Assembly: GCF_003208215.1 (NCBI RefSeq)
Contig: NZ_QKLW01000009.1
Coordinates: 62,001 to 126,000, forward strand
DNA: 64,000 bases
From: Marinomonas alcarazii
GTDB lineage: Bacteria > Pseudomonadota > Gammaproteobacteria > Pseudomonadales > Marinomonadaceae
Reading direction: 5' to 3'
Below the pieces are notes generated by a model. It did not search any database. It saw only the letters and a program-made list of their open reading frames with translations, and was not told the DNA's origin. Shown here piece by piece: positions 42,539-52,351 of the stretch. Both the position numbers and the translations under genes were made by a program. How positions within the stretch are numbered: the first letter of the stretch is position 1; each line of letters begins with the position of its first letter.

Positions 42539-43258
42539 ATGAACATTATTTTACTCGATCCTAATAACACGCTTGCTGACGGTCTGTACGGGCTGACTCA
42601 ACGCCAACAAACGCATATTTCAAAAGTGATTAAGGCTAATCGAGGCGATGTTCTGCGGGTGGGCATGTTAAATGGAAAAATTGGTGAAGGTATTTATGAG
42701 CCGCCAAGCGAAGACAGAGCTGGCTATATTCATTCGCTCAATCTCATTTCATTACCGCCTAAGCCTTTGCCAATGGTGTTGGTAATGGCTCTGCCAAGAC
42801 CGAATATGCTTAAGCGCACCTTGCAAAATATAACCGCGATGGGAGTAAAAGATTTATATCTTATTCATTCTGCTAAGGTGGAAAAAAGTTATTGGCAAAG
42901 CCCTGTGTTACAGACGGAATCTATTCAGCAGTGTTTGTTGGAAGGCTTAGAGCAAGCTAAAGACACAGTCATGCCTAATTGGAGTTTGATACCTAGATTT
43001 CGTCCTTTTGTTGAGGATCAATTGCCCGCTATTTTAGAGGATAAAGTTGGGCTACTTGCACACCCTTATTTGGCTAAGCCTTGTCCAATAAATATTCAGC
43101 AGCCTTGCGTTCTTGCTCTTGGTCCAGAAGGAGGATGGAACGAATTTGAGGTGAGTAAGTGGCATGAAGCTGGAATGGAATCGGTGCATCTAGGTGATCG
43201 TATATTAAAGGTTGAGACCGTTGTACCTGTTTTATTATCCCGCTTGTATCCGGCCTAA
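42539..43258 (+). CDS. rsmE: RsmE, 16S rRNA m3U1498 methyltransferase
   Basis: This 239-residue SPOUT methyltransferase has an N-terminal PUA-like domain (THISKVIKANRGDVLRVGML). The knot motifs ALGPEGGWNEFEV and HLGDRILKVETVVPVLLSRL lie at the C-terminus. It methylates U1498 in helix 44 of 16S rRNA. The ATG lies shortly after the thrC terminator; no strong ribosome site was seen. Confidence 0.95.
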   Translation: MNIILLDPNNTLADGLYGLTQRQQTHISKVIKANRGDVLRVGMLNGKIGEGIYEPPSEDRAGYIHSLNLISLPPKPLPMVLVMALPRPNMLKRTLQNITAMGVKDLYLIHSAKVEKSYWQSPVLQTESIQQCLLEGLEQAKDTVMPNWSLIPRFRPFVEDQLPAILEDKVGLLAHPYLAKPCPINIQQPCVLALGPEGGWNEFEVSKWHEAGMESVHLGDRILKVETVVPVLLSRLYPA

Positions 43259-43397
43259 TACCTTTGGTGTGGCTTATATTATTAAATGTTGTTATTTGTA
43301 ACTAGGCGAGATTATTTAAGGAGGCGTTTCTTTCTTTGGTGTAGCATTGTCCCTATTAGCCGTGTGTTATCTTAAAACGCAGGGTTGGAGGGCAAGA

Positions 43398-44501
43398 ATG
43401 ACTGACTCAAATAAACAAGCCAATAATAAGATAAATAACAAAGAAAAAAGCTCCCTGCTCACTTTTTTATATGTTGGTAGCACGGCCAACGGTTTTTCAG
43501 AAGATACTCGACGTGTCTTCATTATCAATCTTTTCGCTTCTGTTGGTGTTCTATTCACATTCCCTTTAGGAATTGTTTCTATATGGCAAGGTAAAACCCT
43601 TCTTGGGTGCAGTTTGCTGGCTATCGCTGTTTTATATTCACTAAACCATATCTATTTACGGCATACCCACAATCATAAGTTATCAGGGGATTTTGTCATT
43701 TATCCTTTGTATATTTTGATGATCTATCTTGTTTATACAGGCGGTGTAAATGGTACGGGACATGTTTGGGTTTATTGTATTCCTGCCGTTGCATTGTTTC
43801 TACATGGTATGAAAAGAGGGCTAATTGAGTTAGCTTTTTTTACTCTAGCATTAATTTTTGTTATGTATTTTATGGATAGCCGATTTTCAGAGTTTGGCTA
43901 TCATGAAACGTTAAAATCGAGAATTCTTTTTTCGTTTATCGTAGTCGTTTTTCTATCGGGCATTTATGAATATTCAATGTCGCGCTTTAATCAAGAGTTG
44001 AAAGAGACGACGACAAAGCTGAAGTTATACGCCTATACCGATCCATTAACGGGACTGTTTAACAGAAGAGGGATGTTGCAACGCTTAGAGTTAAGTGCTG
44101 AGAAAAGTATTTATTTGTTATTAGCTGATGTCGACTTCTTTAAACGAATTAATGATGAATATGGCCATGATGTCGGTGATTATGCGTTAACTCAATTAGC
44201 GAAAATATTTCAAGAGTCGCTACCGAAGGAAGATGATTTGGTTGCAAGGTGGGGGGGCGAAGAATTTTTGATTGCGGTTTGTGGGCAGACTGAATTTGAG
44301 GTGTTTGAATTTGCTGAAACCCTGCGACAACGAGTGGCCTCTTATGAATTTTCTCATCTAGATTTGCGTTTTCATATGACTTTAAGCTTTGGGATTGCAG
44401 TAATGAATAACACGACTTCATTACGAGAAGCCATTACGTTAGCTGATAATCGCTTGTATCAAGCAAAGCGCTTGGGCAGAAACCAGACTTGTCGAGCCTA
44501 G
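43398..44501 (+). CDS. Membrane-bound diguanylate cyclase (GGDEF)
   Basis: This 367-residue protein has about six transmembrane helices (~30-200). A GGDEF domain (~205-367) follows with DPLTGLFNRRGMLQRL and an intact signature ARWGGEEF, so it should make cyclic di-GMP. The allosteric I-site RxxD that normally precedes the signature reads KEDD, so product inhibition is probably absent. The frame extends to a TTG at 43347, but GGAGG at 43386-43390 supports the ATG at 43398. The membrane part resembles the 7TM/5TM sensory type; its signal is unknown. Confidence 0.92.
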   Translation: MTDSNKQANNKINNKEKSSLLTFLYVGSTANGFSEDTRRVFIINLFASVGVLFTFPLGIVSIWQGKTLLGCSLLAIAVLYSLNHIYLRHTHNHKLSGDFVIYPLYILMIYLVYTGGVNGTGHVWVYCIPAVALFLHGMKRGLIELAFFTLALIFVMYFMDSRFSEFGYHETLKSRILFSFIVVVFLSGIYEYSMSRFNQELKETTTKLKLYAYTDPLTGLFNRRGMLQRLELSAEKSIYLLLADVDFFKRINDEYGHDVGDYALTQLAKIFQESLPKEDDLVARWGGEEFLIAVCGQTEFEVFEFAETLRQRVASYEFSHLDLRFHMTLSFGIAVMNNTTSLREAITLADNRLYQAKRLGRNQTCRA

Positions 44502-44522
44502 TTTTAACTTTATCCTTACATT

Positions 44523-44548
44523 AAAAAACCACCCTAGGGTGGTTTTTT
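44523..44548. terminator. Bidirectional terminator between the GGDEF gene and the FucP-type gene
   Basis: AAAAAACCACCC pairs perfectly with GGGTGGTTTTTT, giving T-runs on both strands between convergent genes. Confidence 0.92.
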
Positions 44549-44574
44549 AGTATTTCAGGTATGTCTTTATCGAT

Positions 44575-45807
44575 TTAGTGCTGTTTTGGTTTTGAACCAA
44601 ATACACCGAAATAAGCGATGTATAGGTAACAAAAAATGGGCATGATAAATGAGATCTGCAGTCCAATAGAGTCAGCTATTAAGCCTTGAAGCATAGGGAG
44701 GATTGCGCCACCTACAATAGCTAGGCATAACAAACCGGAACCACGGCTTGTCTGCGGTCCAAGATCTTTCAGTGCAAGGCTGAAAATAGTTGGGAACATA
44801 ATAGAGTTGAATAGGCCAACTAATAAGATGGACCACATAGCCACATGGCCATCGTTTAAAATGGCGCTGGTGATTAACGCTATGACCGCAAGCGCATTGA
44901 TCGTTAATAGCATTCCAGCTGATATGCGCTGCATTAAAGCTGCACCAATAAAGCGTCCTACCATTGCACCACCCCAGTAATAGGCAACGTAATGAGCGGC
45001 TTCTCCTTCAGCAAGGCCGGCAATGTTTTCTAGCCCAAAAAAGTTAACCAATAAACTGCCAATAGCCACTTCTGCGCCAACGTACATAAAGATGGCCACA
45101 GTACCTAGCACAAGATGACGATGCTTAAGAATGCTTTCGCTTGGCGTATCTGTCTCTGTGCTTTCTATGCTAGAGGGGGTTGGAAGGCTAATTCGAGTAA
45201 AAATAGCGGCTAGAGCAATCAGTAATATAGCCAAACCAATATAAGGAACAATAACGCTTTCAGCTTCTTGCGCTTTGGTCGCATATTGGCCTGCAACAGT
45301 GAACAACAGAACGCCACCAACAAGAGGGGCCACTGTTGTTCCCAAAGCGTTAAATGCTTGAGATAGAGTTAAGCGGCTGGATGCTGTCTCAGTTGGACCC
45401 ATAACGGTGACAAGTGGATTTGCTGCAACCTGTAGAATCGTGATGCCGGAAGCAAGGACAAACAGAGCGCTAAGAAATACGCTGTACTGCTGTGCTTTAG
45501 CTGCGGCAACAAATAGCAGACAACCTGCTGCAGCAATCATGAGGCCAATACCAATGCCGCGTTGAAACCCTACCTTTTTTACCAAGTTACCCGCAGGAAC
45601 AGAGACAATAAAATAAGCGCCAAAGAAACACATCTGAATCATCATTGCTTGTGTGTAATTAAGGTCGAACACACCTTTTAAATGCGGGATTAAAATGTCA
45701 TTTAGGGAGGTGATAAAACCCCACATGAAGAACAATGAAGTAAGAGCTATCAAGGCAAAACGCTGATTTGATTGTGGCTTGTTTGCCACAGAGGTTCGAT
45801 TATTCAT
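44575..45807 (-). CDS. FucP/GluP-type sugar-proton MFS symporter
   Basis: This 410-residue 12-helix protein of the FucP branch of the MFS has the family segment FFMWGFITSLNDILIPHLK and helix 2 with MIQMCFFGAYFIVSVPAG, as in fucose (FucP) and glucose/galactose (GluP) symporters. The second half has HYVAYYWGGAMVGRFIGAAL, also typical. Sugar specificity cannot be assigned: no catabolic genes or regulator lie beside it. It is monocistronic, with the bidirectional terminator after it and a ~500-bp intergenic region upstream. Confidence 0.9.
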   Translation of the reverse strand: MNNRTSVANKPQSNQRFALIALTSLFFMWGFITSLNDILIPHLKGVFDLNYTQAMMIQMCFFGAYFIVSVPAGNLVKKVGFQRGIGIGLMIAAAGCLLFVAAAKAQQYSVFLSALFVLASGITILQVAANPLVTVMGPTETASSRLTLSQAFNALGTTVAPLVGGVLLFTVAGQYATKAQEAESVIVPYIGLAILLIALAAIFTRISLPTPSSIESTETDTPSESILKHRHLVLGTVAIFMYVGAEVAIGSLLVNFFGLENIAGLAEGEAAHYVAYYWGGAMVGRFIGAALMQRISAGMLLTINALAVIALITSAILNDGHVAMWSILLVGLFNSIMFPTIFSLALKDLGPQTSRGSGLLCLAIVGGAILPMLQGLIADSIGLQISFIMPIFCYLYIAYFGVFGSKPKQH

Positions 45808-46317
45808 ATTTTTTCCGATGAGTTAAAACGAGAGTTGCTCAGTTTTTATCTTTAGGATATCTATCCAAATCAAAAAAGTGCGGCATCATACCATCGAAAA
45901 TTTTTTTGTGGGGATGAAGTGAGGCTAAGTGAATAATTGTTCTATAAAGTTCCTTTATTGGCCTTCTATTGTAAGAAAGTCTCGCCTATTTACTGCAAAT
46001 GTAACAAAGTATAACGCTGTGATGTGTTTGATTTCTATACACTTTTAGACAGCTTTTAGCTAGGTAACGCAAGAGTCTATTCGTATGGGGGAGGATGTGT
46101 CTATAAGTCAGTGGTATGCGCTGTTTTTTATCGTGTCGTTATTGTTGGTTGATCTGTACCATAATGCCTTCGGATAATTGAATGGCATTTTCCCAACGAG
46201 CGTTGAGTATTCTGTCTGCTTTGAAGAAGGATTACTGTTCTGTAAAATTGAATAGCTTGTTTGTGTTACTCTTCTTTATTTTTTTGTAACCAGTTTAGTT
46301 ATTGAGTATTCATAGAT
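45808..46317. other. 510-bp intergenic region between the FucP-type gene and recJ
   Basis: The left end must hold the minus-strand promoter of the sugar transporter. In the middle a 30-codon frame (46085-46177) predicts one transmembrane helix but has a poorly placed ribosome site. AATGCC and GGCATT at 46162-46190 form a weak hairpin. No tRNA, repeat or clear regulatory site was recognised. Confidence 0.4.
46085..46177 (+). CDS. Possible 30-residue membrane peptide
   Basis: The ATG-TAA frame gives MGEDVSISQWY followed by a hydrophobic helix (ALFFIVSLLLVDLY) and HNAFG. The purine-rich GGGGGAGG lies inside the frame rather than before it, so translation is uncertain. It could equally be a chance frame in an intergenic region. 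Confidence 0.2.
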   Translation: MGEDVSISQWYALFFIVSLLLVDLYHNAFG

Positions 46318-48042
46318 ATGCGAATAGAGCGTCGATCCATTCCAGCTATTACCGAAGACTTACCAGCAGAAATGCCTTCGAGTTTACGTCGTATTTTTAT
46401 GGCGCGAGGGGTGAGTTCTGGTCTAGAGCTTGATTATCGGCTACCCAATTTATTAAGACCTGATTCTTTATTTGATCTAACGACGGCGGCTAAGATTTTG
46501 GCGGATGCCATTGTGACTGGGCAAAAGATTCTAATCGTTGGGGATTTTGATGCCGATGGTGCGACCAGTACGAGTCTTGGTATCTTGGCATTAGAAGCGA
46601 TGGGGGCGATTGCGCCTGAGTATTTGGTGCCAAATCGCTTTGAGTTTGGTTATGGCCTGACGCCTGAAATTGTTCAGGTAGCAAAGCAAAGTTCCCCCAA
46701 TGTTTTGGTGACGGTCGATAACGGTATTGCCAGTATTGATGGTGTTCAAGCAGCCAAAGCGTATGGTATGAAAGTCGTGGTGACAGACCACCATTTGCCC
46801 GGCGATACACTTCCTAATGCCGATGCTATTGTGAACCCAAACCATCCAAATTGTGGTTTTCCAAGCAAAAACTTAGCTGGCGTTGGGGTGATTTTCTACG
46901 TGATGTCGGCATTAAGAGCGGAGTTGAATCGTCGTAACTGGTTTGCTGATCAGCATATTCCAGAGCCGAAAATGGCAGACTATTTAGATTTGGTTGCGCT
47001 TGGTACGGTAGCCGATGTGGTGCCTTTGGATGCGAACAATCGCATTCTTGTTCAGCAAGGTATTAAGCGTATTCAAGCTGGTTTGGCGCGCCCTGGAATC
47101 CTTGCTTTATTAGAAGTAGGGCGTAGGGATTATACTCAGTTAAAGGCTTCTGATTTGGGGTTTGTCGTTGGGCCAAGGTTGAATGCTGCCGGACGGCTTG
47201 ATGATATGTCGGTTGGTATTGAATGTCTGTTGGCGACTCATTCGCATCAAGCACGTCAGTATGCCCAGCAATTAGACCAGTTTAATCGCGAGCGCAAAGC
47301 CATCGAGTCTGATATGAAAGAGCAGGCAGAATTGGTGCTTGAATCTTTGTTGGACGAAGAGCAAGAGATGCCCAATGGTATGTGTTTTTATGATGCGGAT
47401 TGGCACCAAGGTGTGATTGGTATCTTGGCTTCGCGCATGAAAGACAAGTGTCATCGTCCGGTTATTGCTTTTGCCCGAGTAGGTGAAGATGAGTTAAAAG
47501 GCTCTGCTCGTTCTATTCCCGGTGTACACATTCGTGATGCTCTGGATTTGTTGGCCAAACGCTATCCGCAGTTACTTAGTAAGTTTGGTGGTCATGCTAT
47601 GGCCGCTGGCATGTCGATTAAAGAATCTCATTATGAGGCTTTTCAGCTGGCATTCGATACGATTATTACGGAATGGGTAACGCCAGAGCAATTAGAGGCA
47701 ACCTTGTTGACTGATGGTGCCTTGTCTGCAGAAGATTTTAGTTTGAGTTTCGCAGAGCTGGTTCGTTTATCTGGTCCATGGGGGCAGATGTTTCCGGAGC
47801 CTTGTTTTGATGGTGTTTTCGATATTTTGCAGCAGCGTATTGTGGGGGAAAAACACTTGAAATTAATGGTGCGAGAACCGAGCAGTGGGCTATTGTTGGA
47901 TGCGATTAGTTTCTTTGTCGATTTAAGTCAATGGCCGAATGAACAAGCCACACAAGCCCGATTAGTTTATAAATTGGATGTTAATGAATTTCGTGGTCAG
48001 CGTAACCTGCAGCTGCTGGTGGATTATTTAGAGCCAGCATAG
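46318..48042 (+). CDS. recJ: RecJ, single-strand-specific 5'-3' exonuclease
   Basis: This 574-residue protein (E. coli 577) is of the DHH phosphoesterase family. Motifs are VGDFDADGATSTSLGILAL (metal-binding Asp), VTVDNGIAS, the DHH motif VVTDHHLPGD, and LGTVADVVPLD. A DHHA1 domain with GGHAMAAGMSI and a C-terminal OB fold follow. It degrades single-stranded DNA in recombinational repair, mismatch repair and base excision repair. The ATG at 46318 aligns with family starts; no terminator is obvious downstream. Confidence 0.97.
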   Translation: MRIERRSIPAITEDLPAEMPSSLRRIFMARGVSSGLELDYRLPNLLRPDSLFDLTTAAKILADAIVTGQKILIVGDFDADGATSTSLGILALEAMGAIAPEYLVPNRFEFGYGLTPEIVQVAKQSSPNVLVTVDNGIASIDGVQAAKAYGMKVVVTDHHLPGDTLPNADAIVNPNHPNCGFPSKNLAGVGVIFYVMSALRAELNRRNWFADQHIPEPKMADYLDLVALGTVADVVPLDANNRILVQQGIKRIQAGLARPGILALLEVGRRDYTQLKASDLGFVVGPRLNAAGRLDDMSVGIECLLATHSHQARQYAQQLDQFNRERKAIESDMKEQAELVLESLLDEEQEMPNGMCFYDADWHQGVIGILASRMKDKCHRPVIAFARVGEDELKGSARSIPGVHIRDALDLLAKRYPQLLSKFGGHAMAAGMSIKESHYEAFQLAFDTIITEWVTPEQLEATLLTDGALSAEDFSLSFAELVRLSGPWGQMFPEPCFDGVFDILQQRIVGEKHLKLMVREPSSGLLLDAISFFVDLSQWPNEQATQARLVYKLDVNEFRGQRNLQLLVDYLEPA

Positions 48043-48177
48043 TGGCAAACAAATAGTAAAAAATAGAAGATTCGCTTTTTTGCCGAACAAATTGGTTTTG
48101 GCACTGCGTATCAAGGCAAAAGTTGAGGTATAATGCCGCTCCCTCATACATCACTCTAATTTTACTGGAGCTCATTC

Positions 48178-49020
48178 ATGACTGCACTGGTTCTTGACGG
48201 CAAACTTTGCGCCAAAGAAACTGAAAATCGCCTACAAGCTCAAGTTTCTGAGCTTAAAGAGCGTACCGGCTGCACCCCAATTTTAGCAACAATCTTAGTG
48301 GGTGCTGACCCAGCATCAGCCACTTATGTAAAAATGAAAGGCAATGCTTGTCGTCGCGTCGGCATGGATTCTATGGCAATTGAACTGCCTGAAACGACTA
48401 CAACAGAGCAGCTTTTAGAAAAAATTAATGAGCTAAATAGCAACCCAGATGTGCATGGTATATTGCTACAACATCCAGTTCCTGCACAAATTGATGAGCG
48501 TCTGTGTTTCGACGCGATTGCTGCCCATAAAGATGTGGATGGCGTGACTTGCCTTGGTTTTGGTCGTATGGCCATGAAAGAGCCCGCTTACGGCGCTGCG
48601 ACTCCAGCGGGAATTATGCGCTTGCTTGCAGAATACGATATTAATTTGGAAGGTAAGCACGTTGTTGTGGTAGGTCGTAGTCCAATTCTTGGAAAACCAA
48701 TGGCGATGATGATGTTGAACGCCAATGCTACGGTAACAATGTGTCACTCTCGCACTCAGAATTTATCTGAATTTGTGAAGCAGGCCGATGTGGTTGTTGG
48801 TGCTGTGGGTAAACCAGAGTTGATTAAAGCCGAGTGGATTAAAGACGGTGCTGTCGTGGTTGATGCTGGTTATCACCCAGGTGGTATTGGTGATATCGAA
48901 CTGGGTCCATTGAAAGATCGCGTTGCGGCCTATACGCCAGTTCCGGGTGGTGTTGGTCCAATGACCATCAATACTTTGATTCTGCAAACACTAGAATCTG
49001 GCCTGAAACAACTAGGCTAA
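48178..49020 (+). CDS. folD: FolD, methylenetetrahydrofolate dehydrogenase / cyclohydrolase
   Basis: This 280-residue bifunctional enzyme has the catalytic Lys region [16 protein letters not shown], the signature [13 protein letters not shown] and the NADP-binding [17 protein letters not shown]. The C-terminal [15 protein letters not shown] is also present. It interconverts methylene- and formyl-tetrahydrofolate. GGAG lies 10 bases before the ATG; a strong terminator follows. Confidence 0.98.
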   Translation: MTALVLDGKLCAKETENRLQAQVSELKERTGCTPILATILVGADPASATYVKMKGNACRRVGMDSMAIELPETTTTEQLLEKINELNSNPDVHGILLQHPVPAQIDERLCFDAIAAHKDVDGVTCLGFGRMAMKEPAYGAATPAGIMRLLAEYDINLEGKHVVVVGRSPILGKPMAMMMLNANATVTMCHSRTQNLSEFVKQADVVVGAVGKPELIKAEWIKDGAVVVDAGYHPGGIGDIELGPLKDRVAAYTPVPGGVGPMTINTLILQTLESGLKQLG

Positions 49021-49084
49021 GCAGGCTTGAAAGGTCTGAATAATAGCCCCATATTGTTGAGATAAGATCACAACATGGGACAGA

Positions 49085-49117
49085 AAGCCGCGCCATTAGG
49101 TGCGGCTTCTTTTTTAT
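49085..49117 (+). terminator. Rho-independent terminator after folD
   Basis: AAGCCGCGCC pairs with GGTGCGGCTT (one G-T pair) around an ATTA loop, followed by CTTCTTTTTT-like T-rich sequence. Confidence 0.9.
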
Positions 49118-49145
49118 AAACTGAACAGTAAAAGGTTGGCATGAT

Positions 49146-49736
49146 ATGTCCACAGAAATGTTAAAAGACGCATTGGACTTCGATTTGATCGCCGATGTTT
49201 TTGTTACTGAATCTATTACTGCGTCACCCTCCGAGTTGCATGGTCAGCTTTGCGGATATTTGGCTTCTGGCGTGACGTTGCCATTGGAAGATTGGCTTAA
49301 GATGGTGGTAGAGTTTTGTGACATTGAAGGCTGGAAAGAAGAGGCAAGTCGAGCTGTTATTGTTGAACTTTATACGGCGACGCTGACTTTGTTCCAAAAC
49401 GGCGAGTTTGCACTTGTGCCAAGCATTTCAGATGAAGATGCGGAATTATGTGAACGAGGCGTTACTTTATCTCAATGGGCGCACGGATTTTTAGCGGGTT
49501 ACGGATTATCTGGTCAAAAAAATGAACTGTCTGATGAAACCAAACAAATCCTACGTGACTTTGCCAATATCTCTGGTATGCAAGCGGAAATGCGTGCATT
49601 AGAAGACAACAATGACAATGAAGCGGATTTAACAGAATTAGTGGAATATGTCAGATTATCAGCGATGATGATGTACACAGAGCATCATGATATCAACCCA
49701 GATGTTGATCATACTAAACAGAGTTCTTTGCATTAA
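49146..49736 (+). CDS. ygfB: YgfB-like UPF0149 (YecA) family protein
   Basis: This 196-residue protein has the UPF0149 features SPSELHGQLCGYLASG near residue 25, SQWAHGFLAGYGLSG near 115, and an acidic C-terminal half ending in ELVEYVRLSAMMMY. In E. coli ygfB lies immediately upstream of pepP, as it does here. Some relatives affect gene regulation in Pseudomonas, but the molecular role is not settled. The E. coli neighbours zapA and 6S RNA are absent. Confidence 0.88.
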   Translation: MSTEMLKDALDFDLIADVFVTESITASPSELHGQLCGYLASGVTLPLEDWLKMVVEFCDIEGWKEEASRAVIVELYTATLTLFQNGEFALVPSISDEDAELCERGVTLSQWAHGFLAGYGLSGQKNELSDETKQILRDFANISGMQAEMRALEDNNDNEADLTELVEYVRLSAMMMYTEHHDINPDVDHTKQSSLH

Positions 49737-49816
49737 GGGTGTCGCGCTACAATGCGTCTACGCCCTATGTTATCGACAGTATTTAATGGAATGCCAATTA
49801 TTAAGTGAGACCTTCT

Positions 49817-51124
49817 ATGAAAATTGATACTCAAACTTATCAAGCACGCCGCGAACGCTTGATGCAATCTTTACCTGAAAACAGTGTGGTGGTTGTTCGA
49901 ACGGGTGAACTGGCGACACGCAATAATGATTGTGAGTATGAGTTTCGTCCTCATAGTAGTTTTTTCTACTTAACAGGATTCCCTGAGCCAAGTGCCTACG
50001 CCATTATTCATGGTGATGGCGAGATGACGTTAGTTACTTTGCCAAAAGACCCTGAGCGCGAGCAATGGGATGGCTTTCGCTTTGGCAGTGAAGGCGCAAT
50101 AGCGAACTTTGGTGCGAATGAAGCCGCCCCATTAGAGGAATTAGACGCTGTTGCTTTTTCTGCTCTGGACGGCGCCGAGCATGTTGTGTATCTGTTTAAT
50201 GATGATGTTTTGCGCGAGAAAATTGCGGGTTGGCGTGATGCGATTGCTGCACGAGTTAGGGTAGGTGCGATGGCTCCAACCAGCTTTATCGATCTCGCGC
50301 CCCAAGTTGCTGAAATGCGTTTACGTAAGGATGCAGAAGAGATTGCCATCATGGAAGCAGCCGCACAAATTAGCGTCGAAGCTCATAAGCAGGCTATGCG
50401 TGCTGTTCGTCCTGGGATGAATGAATACCAGTTAGAAGCCGAATTGAATTATGTGTTTATGAAATCTGGTGCACGCCAGCCTGCGTATAACAACATTGTG
50501 GCGTCAGGCAGCAATGCTTGTGTTTTGCACTACATTAAAAATGATGAAGAGATTCAAGCGGGCGACCTGATTTTAATTGATGCGGGGGCCGAATTGGGTT
50601 GTTATGCGGCGGACATTACTCGTACTTTTCCTGCAACGGGTAAATTTAGCGAGCCACAAGCTGCTTTATACCAAGTTGTATTAGACGCTTACCATGCAGG
50701 TATGAAAGAGCTTAATGTGGGGACGCCTTATGAAGCTTGCCATAATGCAGCGGTGCGGACACTCACTCAAGGTTTAGTGGCTCATGGTTTGTTAACGGGC
50801 GATGTGGATTTCCTGATCGAGAGCAAAGCATACAGAGACTTTTATATGCACAATACTGGGCATTGGCTAGGTCTGGATGTGCATGACTGTGGTGCTTACA
50901 AAATCGCCGGTGAATCTCGCTTATTGGAAGAAGGCATGGTGCTCACTATTGAGCCTGGCCTTTATGTTTCAGCCGATAATGAATCCGTAGATGCAAAATG
51001 GCGAGGCATAGGTATTCGTATTGAAGACGATGTGCTTATTCGTGCCGATGGCCCTTATGTTTTAACTCATGGCTTACCCAAAGAAATCGCTGACATTGAA
51101 GCTTTCATGGCTGAAAGTCGATAA
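49817..51124 (+). CDS. pepP: Xaa-Pro aminopeptidase (aminopeptidase P)
   Basis: This 435-residue creatinase-like protein has an N-terminal domain with YEFRPHSSFFYLTGFPEP. The pita-bread catalytic domain carries the dimetal ligands in LILIDAGAELGCYAADITRT, NTGHWLGLDVHDCG, LTIEPGLYVS and RGIGIRIEDD. It removes N-terminal residues preceding proline. The frame opens with a GTG at 49805; the ATG at 49817 matches family starts better. The downstream gene is a ubiquinone hydroxylase, preserving the pepP-ubi order of E. coli. Confidence 0.96.
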   Translation: MKIDTQTYQARRERLMQSLPENSVVVVRTGELATRNNDCEYEFRPHSSFFYLTGFPEPSAYAIIHGDGEMTLVTLPKDPEREQWDGFRFGSEGAIANFGANEAAPLEELDAVAFSALDGAEHVVYLFNDDVLREKIAGWRDAIAARVRVGAMAPTSFIDLAPQVAEMRLRKDAEEIAIMEAAAQISVEAHKQAMRAVRPGMNEYQLEAELNYVFMKSGARQPAYNNIVASGSNACVLHYIKNDEEIQAGDLILIDAGAELGCYAADITRTFPATGKFSEPQAALYQVVLDAYHAGMKELNVGTPYEACHNAAVRTLTQGLVAHGLLTGDVDFLIESKAYRDFYMHNTGHWLGLDVHDCGAYKIAGESRLLEEGMVLTIEPGLYVSADNESVDAKWRGIGIRIEDDVLIRADGPYVLTHGLPKEIADIEAFMAESR

Positions 51125-51154
51125 TCAGTATAATGACCAGACGGAGTAATAAAG

Positions 51155-52351
51155 ATGGCTAAATCGTATGATTTGATAATAGTGGGTGCCGGCATGGTAG
51201 GTACTTTGTCTGCGATATTATTAGCCAAATCCTCTTTACGAATTGCGCTTGTTGATAAACATAACGGCGAATATCGTCTGTCGACTCCGCCAGCCTACGA
51301 TGCTCGAGTGAGTGCTATTTCCAGTCAGTCTAAGGCTTTACTCGAAGCGGCAAACGTCTGGCAGGGCATTGCCCGAGATCGTATCGCCTCTTATGACAAT
51401 ATGGTGGTGTGGGATGGTCTTGGTGAGGGGCATGTAGATTTCAATGCCGGAGAAGCGGTGATGCCTGAGCTTGGGCATCTCGTTGAAAATGCGGTGTTGA
51501 ACCAGCAGTTAATGGAGCAAGCCCGACACGCAAAGAATATCGATTTGTATTTGGGTGATACGCTAGATTCTCATGAGTTAAGCGAGTCTGGTGTGAGAGT
51601 AGAGTTAGCTTCTGGTCATGCGCTTGATGCTCAGGTGATCATTGCCGCGGATGGCGCACTATCTAAGCTGCGTATGGAAAACGCCTTTGACACAATTGAG
51701 TGGGATTATGGACACCATGCCATTGTGACCACAATTGAGATTGCCCAGCCCCATGAAAATACCGCATGGCAGAGCTTCGGTGAAGAAGGCATTTTGGCCT
51801 TTCTTCCGCTTCCGTCTGTCGAACAAAAACATTTTGTTTCTATCGTTTGGTCGGTGCCGCCACAAGAAGCAGAATCTCTTATGGTGCTTGATGAAGAGAC
51901 TTTTTGTCGTCGTTTGCATTACGCAATGAACAAGCGTTTTGATGTCTTAGGCATTACACAAACTCGCCAGTCTATTCCATTACGGCAGCGCCATGCTAAA
52001 CAGTATGTGAAAGCAGGCTTAGCCTTAATTGGCGATGCAGCACATACAATCCATCCTTTAGCTGGACAAGGTGCGAACTTGGGCTTTGGTGATGTAAAGG
52101 CGCTGGTGGAAGTGTTAGAAAAAGCCCATGGACGTGGCGAGCACCTTGGTGCGAGTAAAGTGTTGCGTCGTTATCAGCGCGCTCGGATGTTGGATAACAT
52201 TGCAATGGCGGCAGGGATGGAGTCGTTTAAACGGTTGTTTTCTACCCAGCAGCCATTCATCGTTCAGTTAAGAAATATAGGCATGAAGCGCTTTAACCAG
52301 AACGCGTCATTGAAAAAGAAGTTGGTTGCTAAGGCTGCAGGATTGTCTTAG
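51155..52351 (+). CDS. ubiI: Ubiquinone-biosynthesis FAD monooxygenase, UbiI (VisC)-type
   Basis: This 398-residue flavoprotein hydroxylase has the Rossmann motif DLIIVGAGMVGTLSAILLAK and the segment YDARVSAISSQSKALLEAAN. The second FAD motif is ALIGDAAHTIHPLAGQGANLG. The segment YDNMVVWDGLGEGHVDF and the end LKKKLVAKAAGLS look more like E. coli UbiI (C5 hydroxylase) than UbiH. E. coli has pepP-ubiH-ubiI, but only one hydroxylase gene is here, so UbiH function must be encoded elsewhere or shared. Confidence 0.85.
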   Translation: MAKSYDLIIVGAGMVGTLSAILLAKSSLRIALVDKHNGEYRLSTPPAYDARVSAISSQSKALLEAANVWQGIARDRIASYDNMVVWDGLGEGHVDFNAGEAVMPELGHLVENAVLNQQLMEQARHAKNIDLYLGDTLDSHELSESGVRVELASGHALDAQVIIAADGALSKLRMENAFDTIEWDYGHHAIVTTIEIAQPHENTAWQSFGEEGILAFLPLPSVEQKHFVSIVWSVPPQEAESLMVLDEETFCRRLHYAMNKRFDVLGITQTRQSIPLRQRHAKQYVKAGLALIGDAAHTIHPLAGQGANLGFGDVKALVEVLEKAHGRGEHLGASKVLRRYQRARMLDNIAMAAGMESFKRLFSTQQPFIVQLRNIGMKRFNQNASLKKKLVAKAAGLS

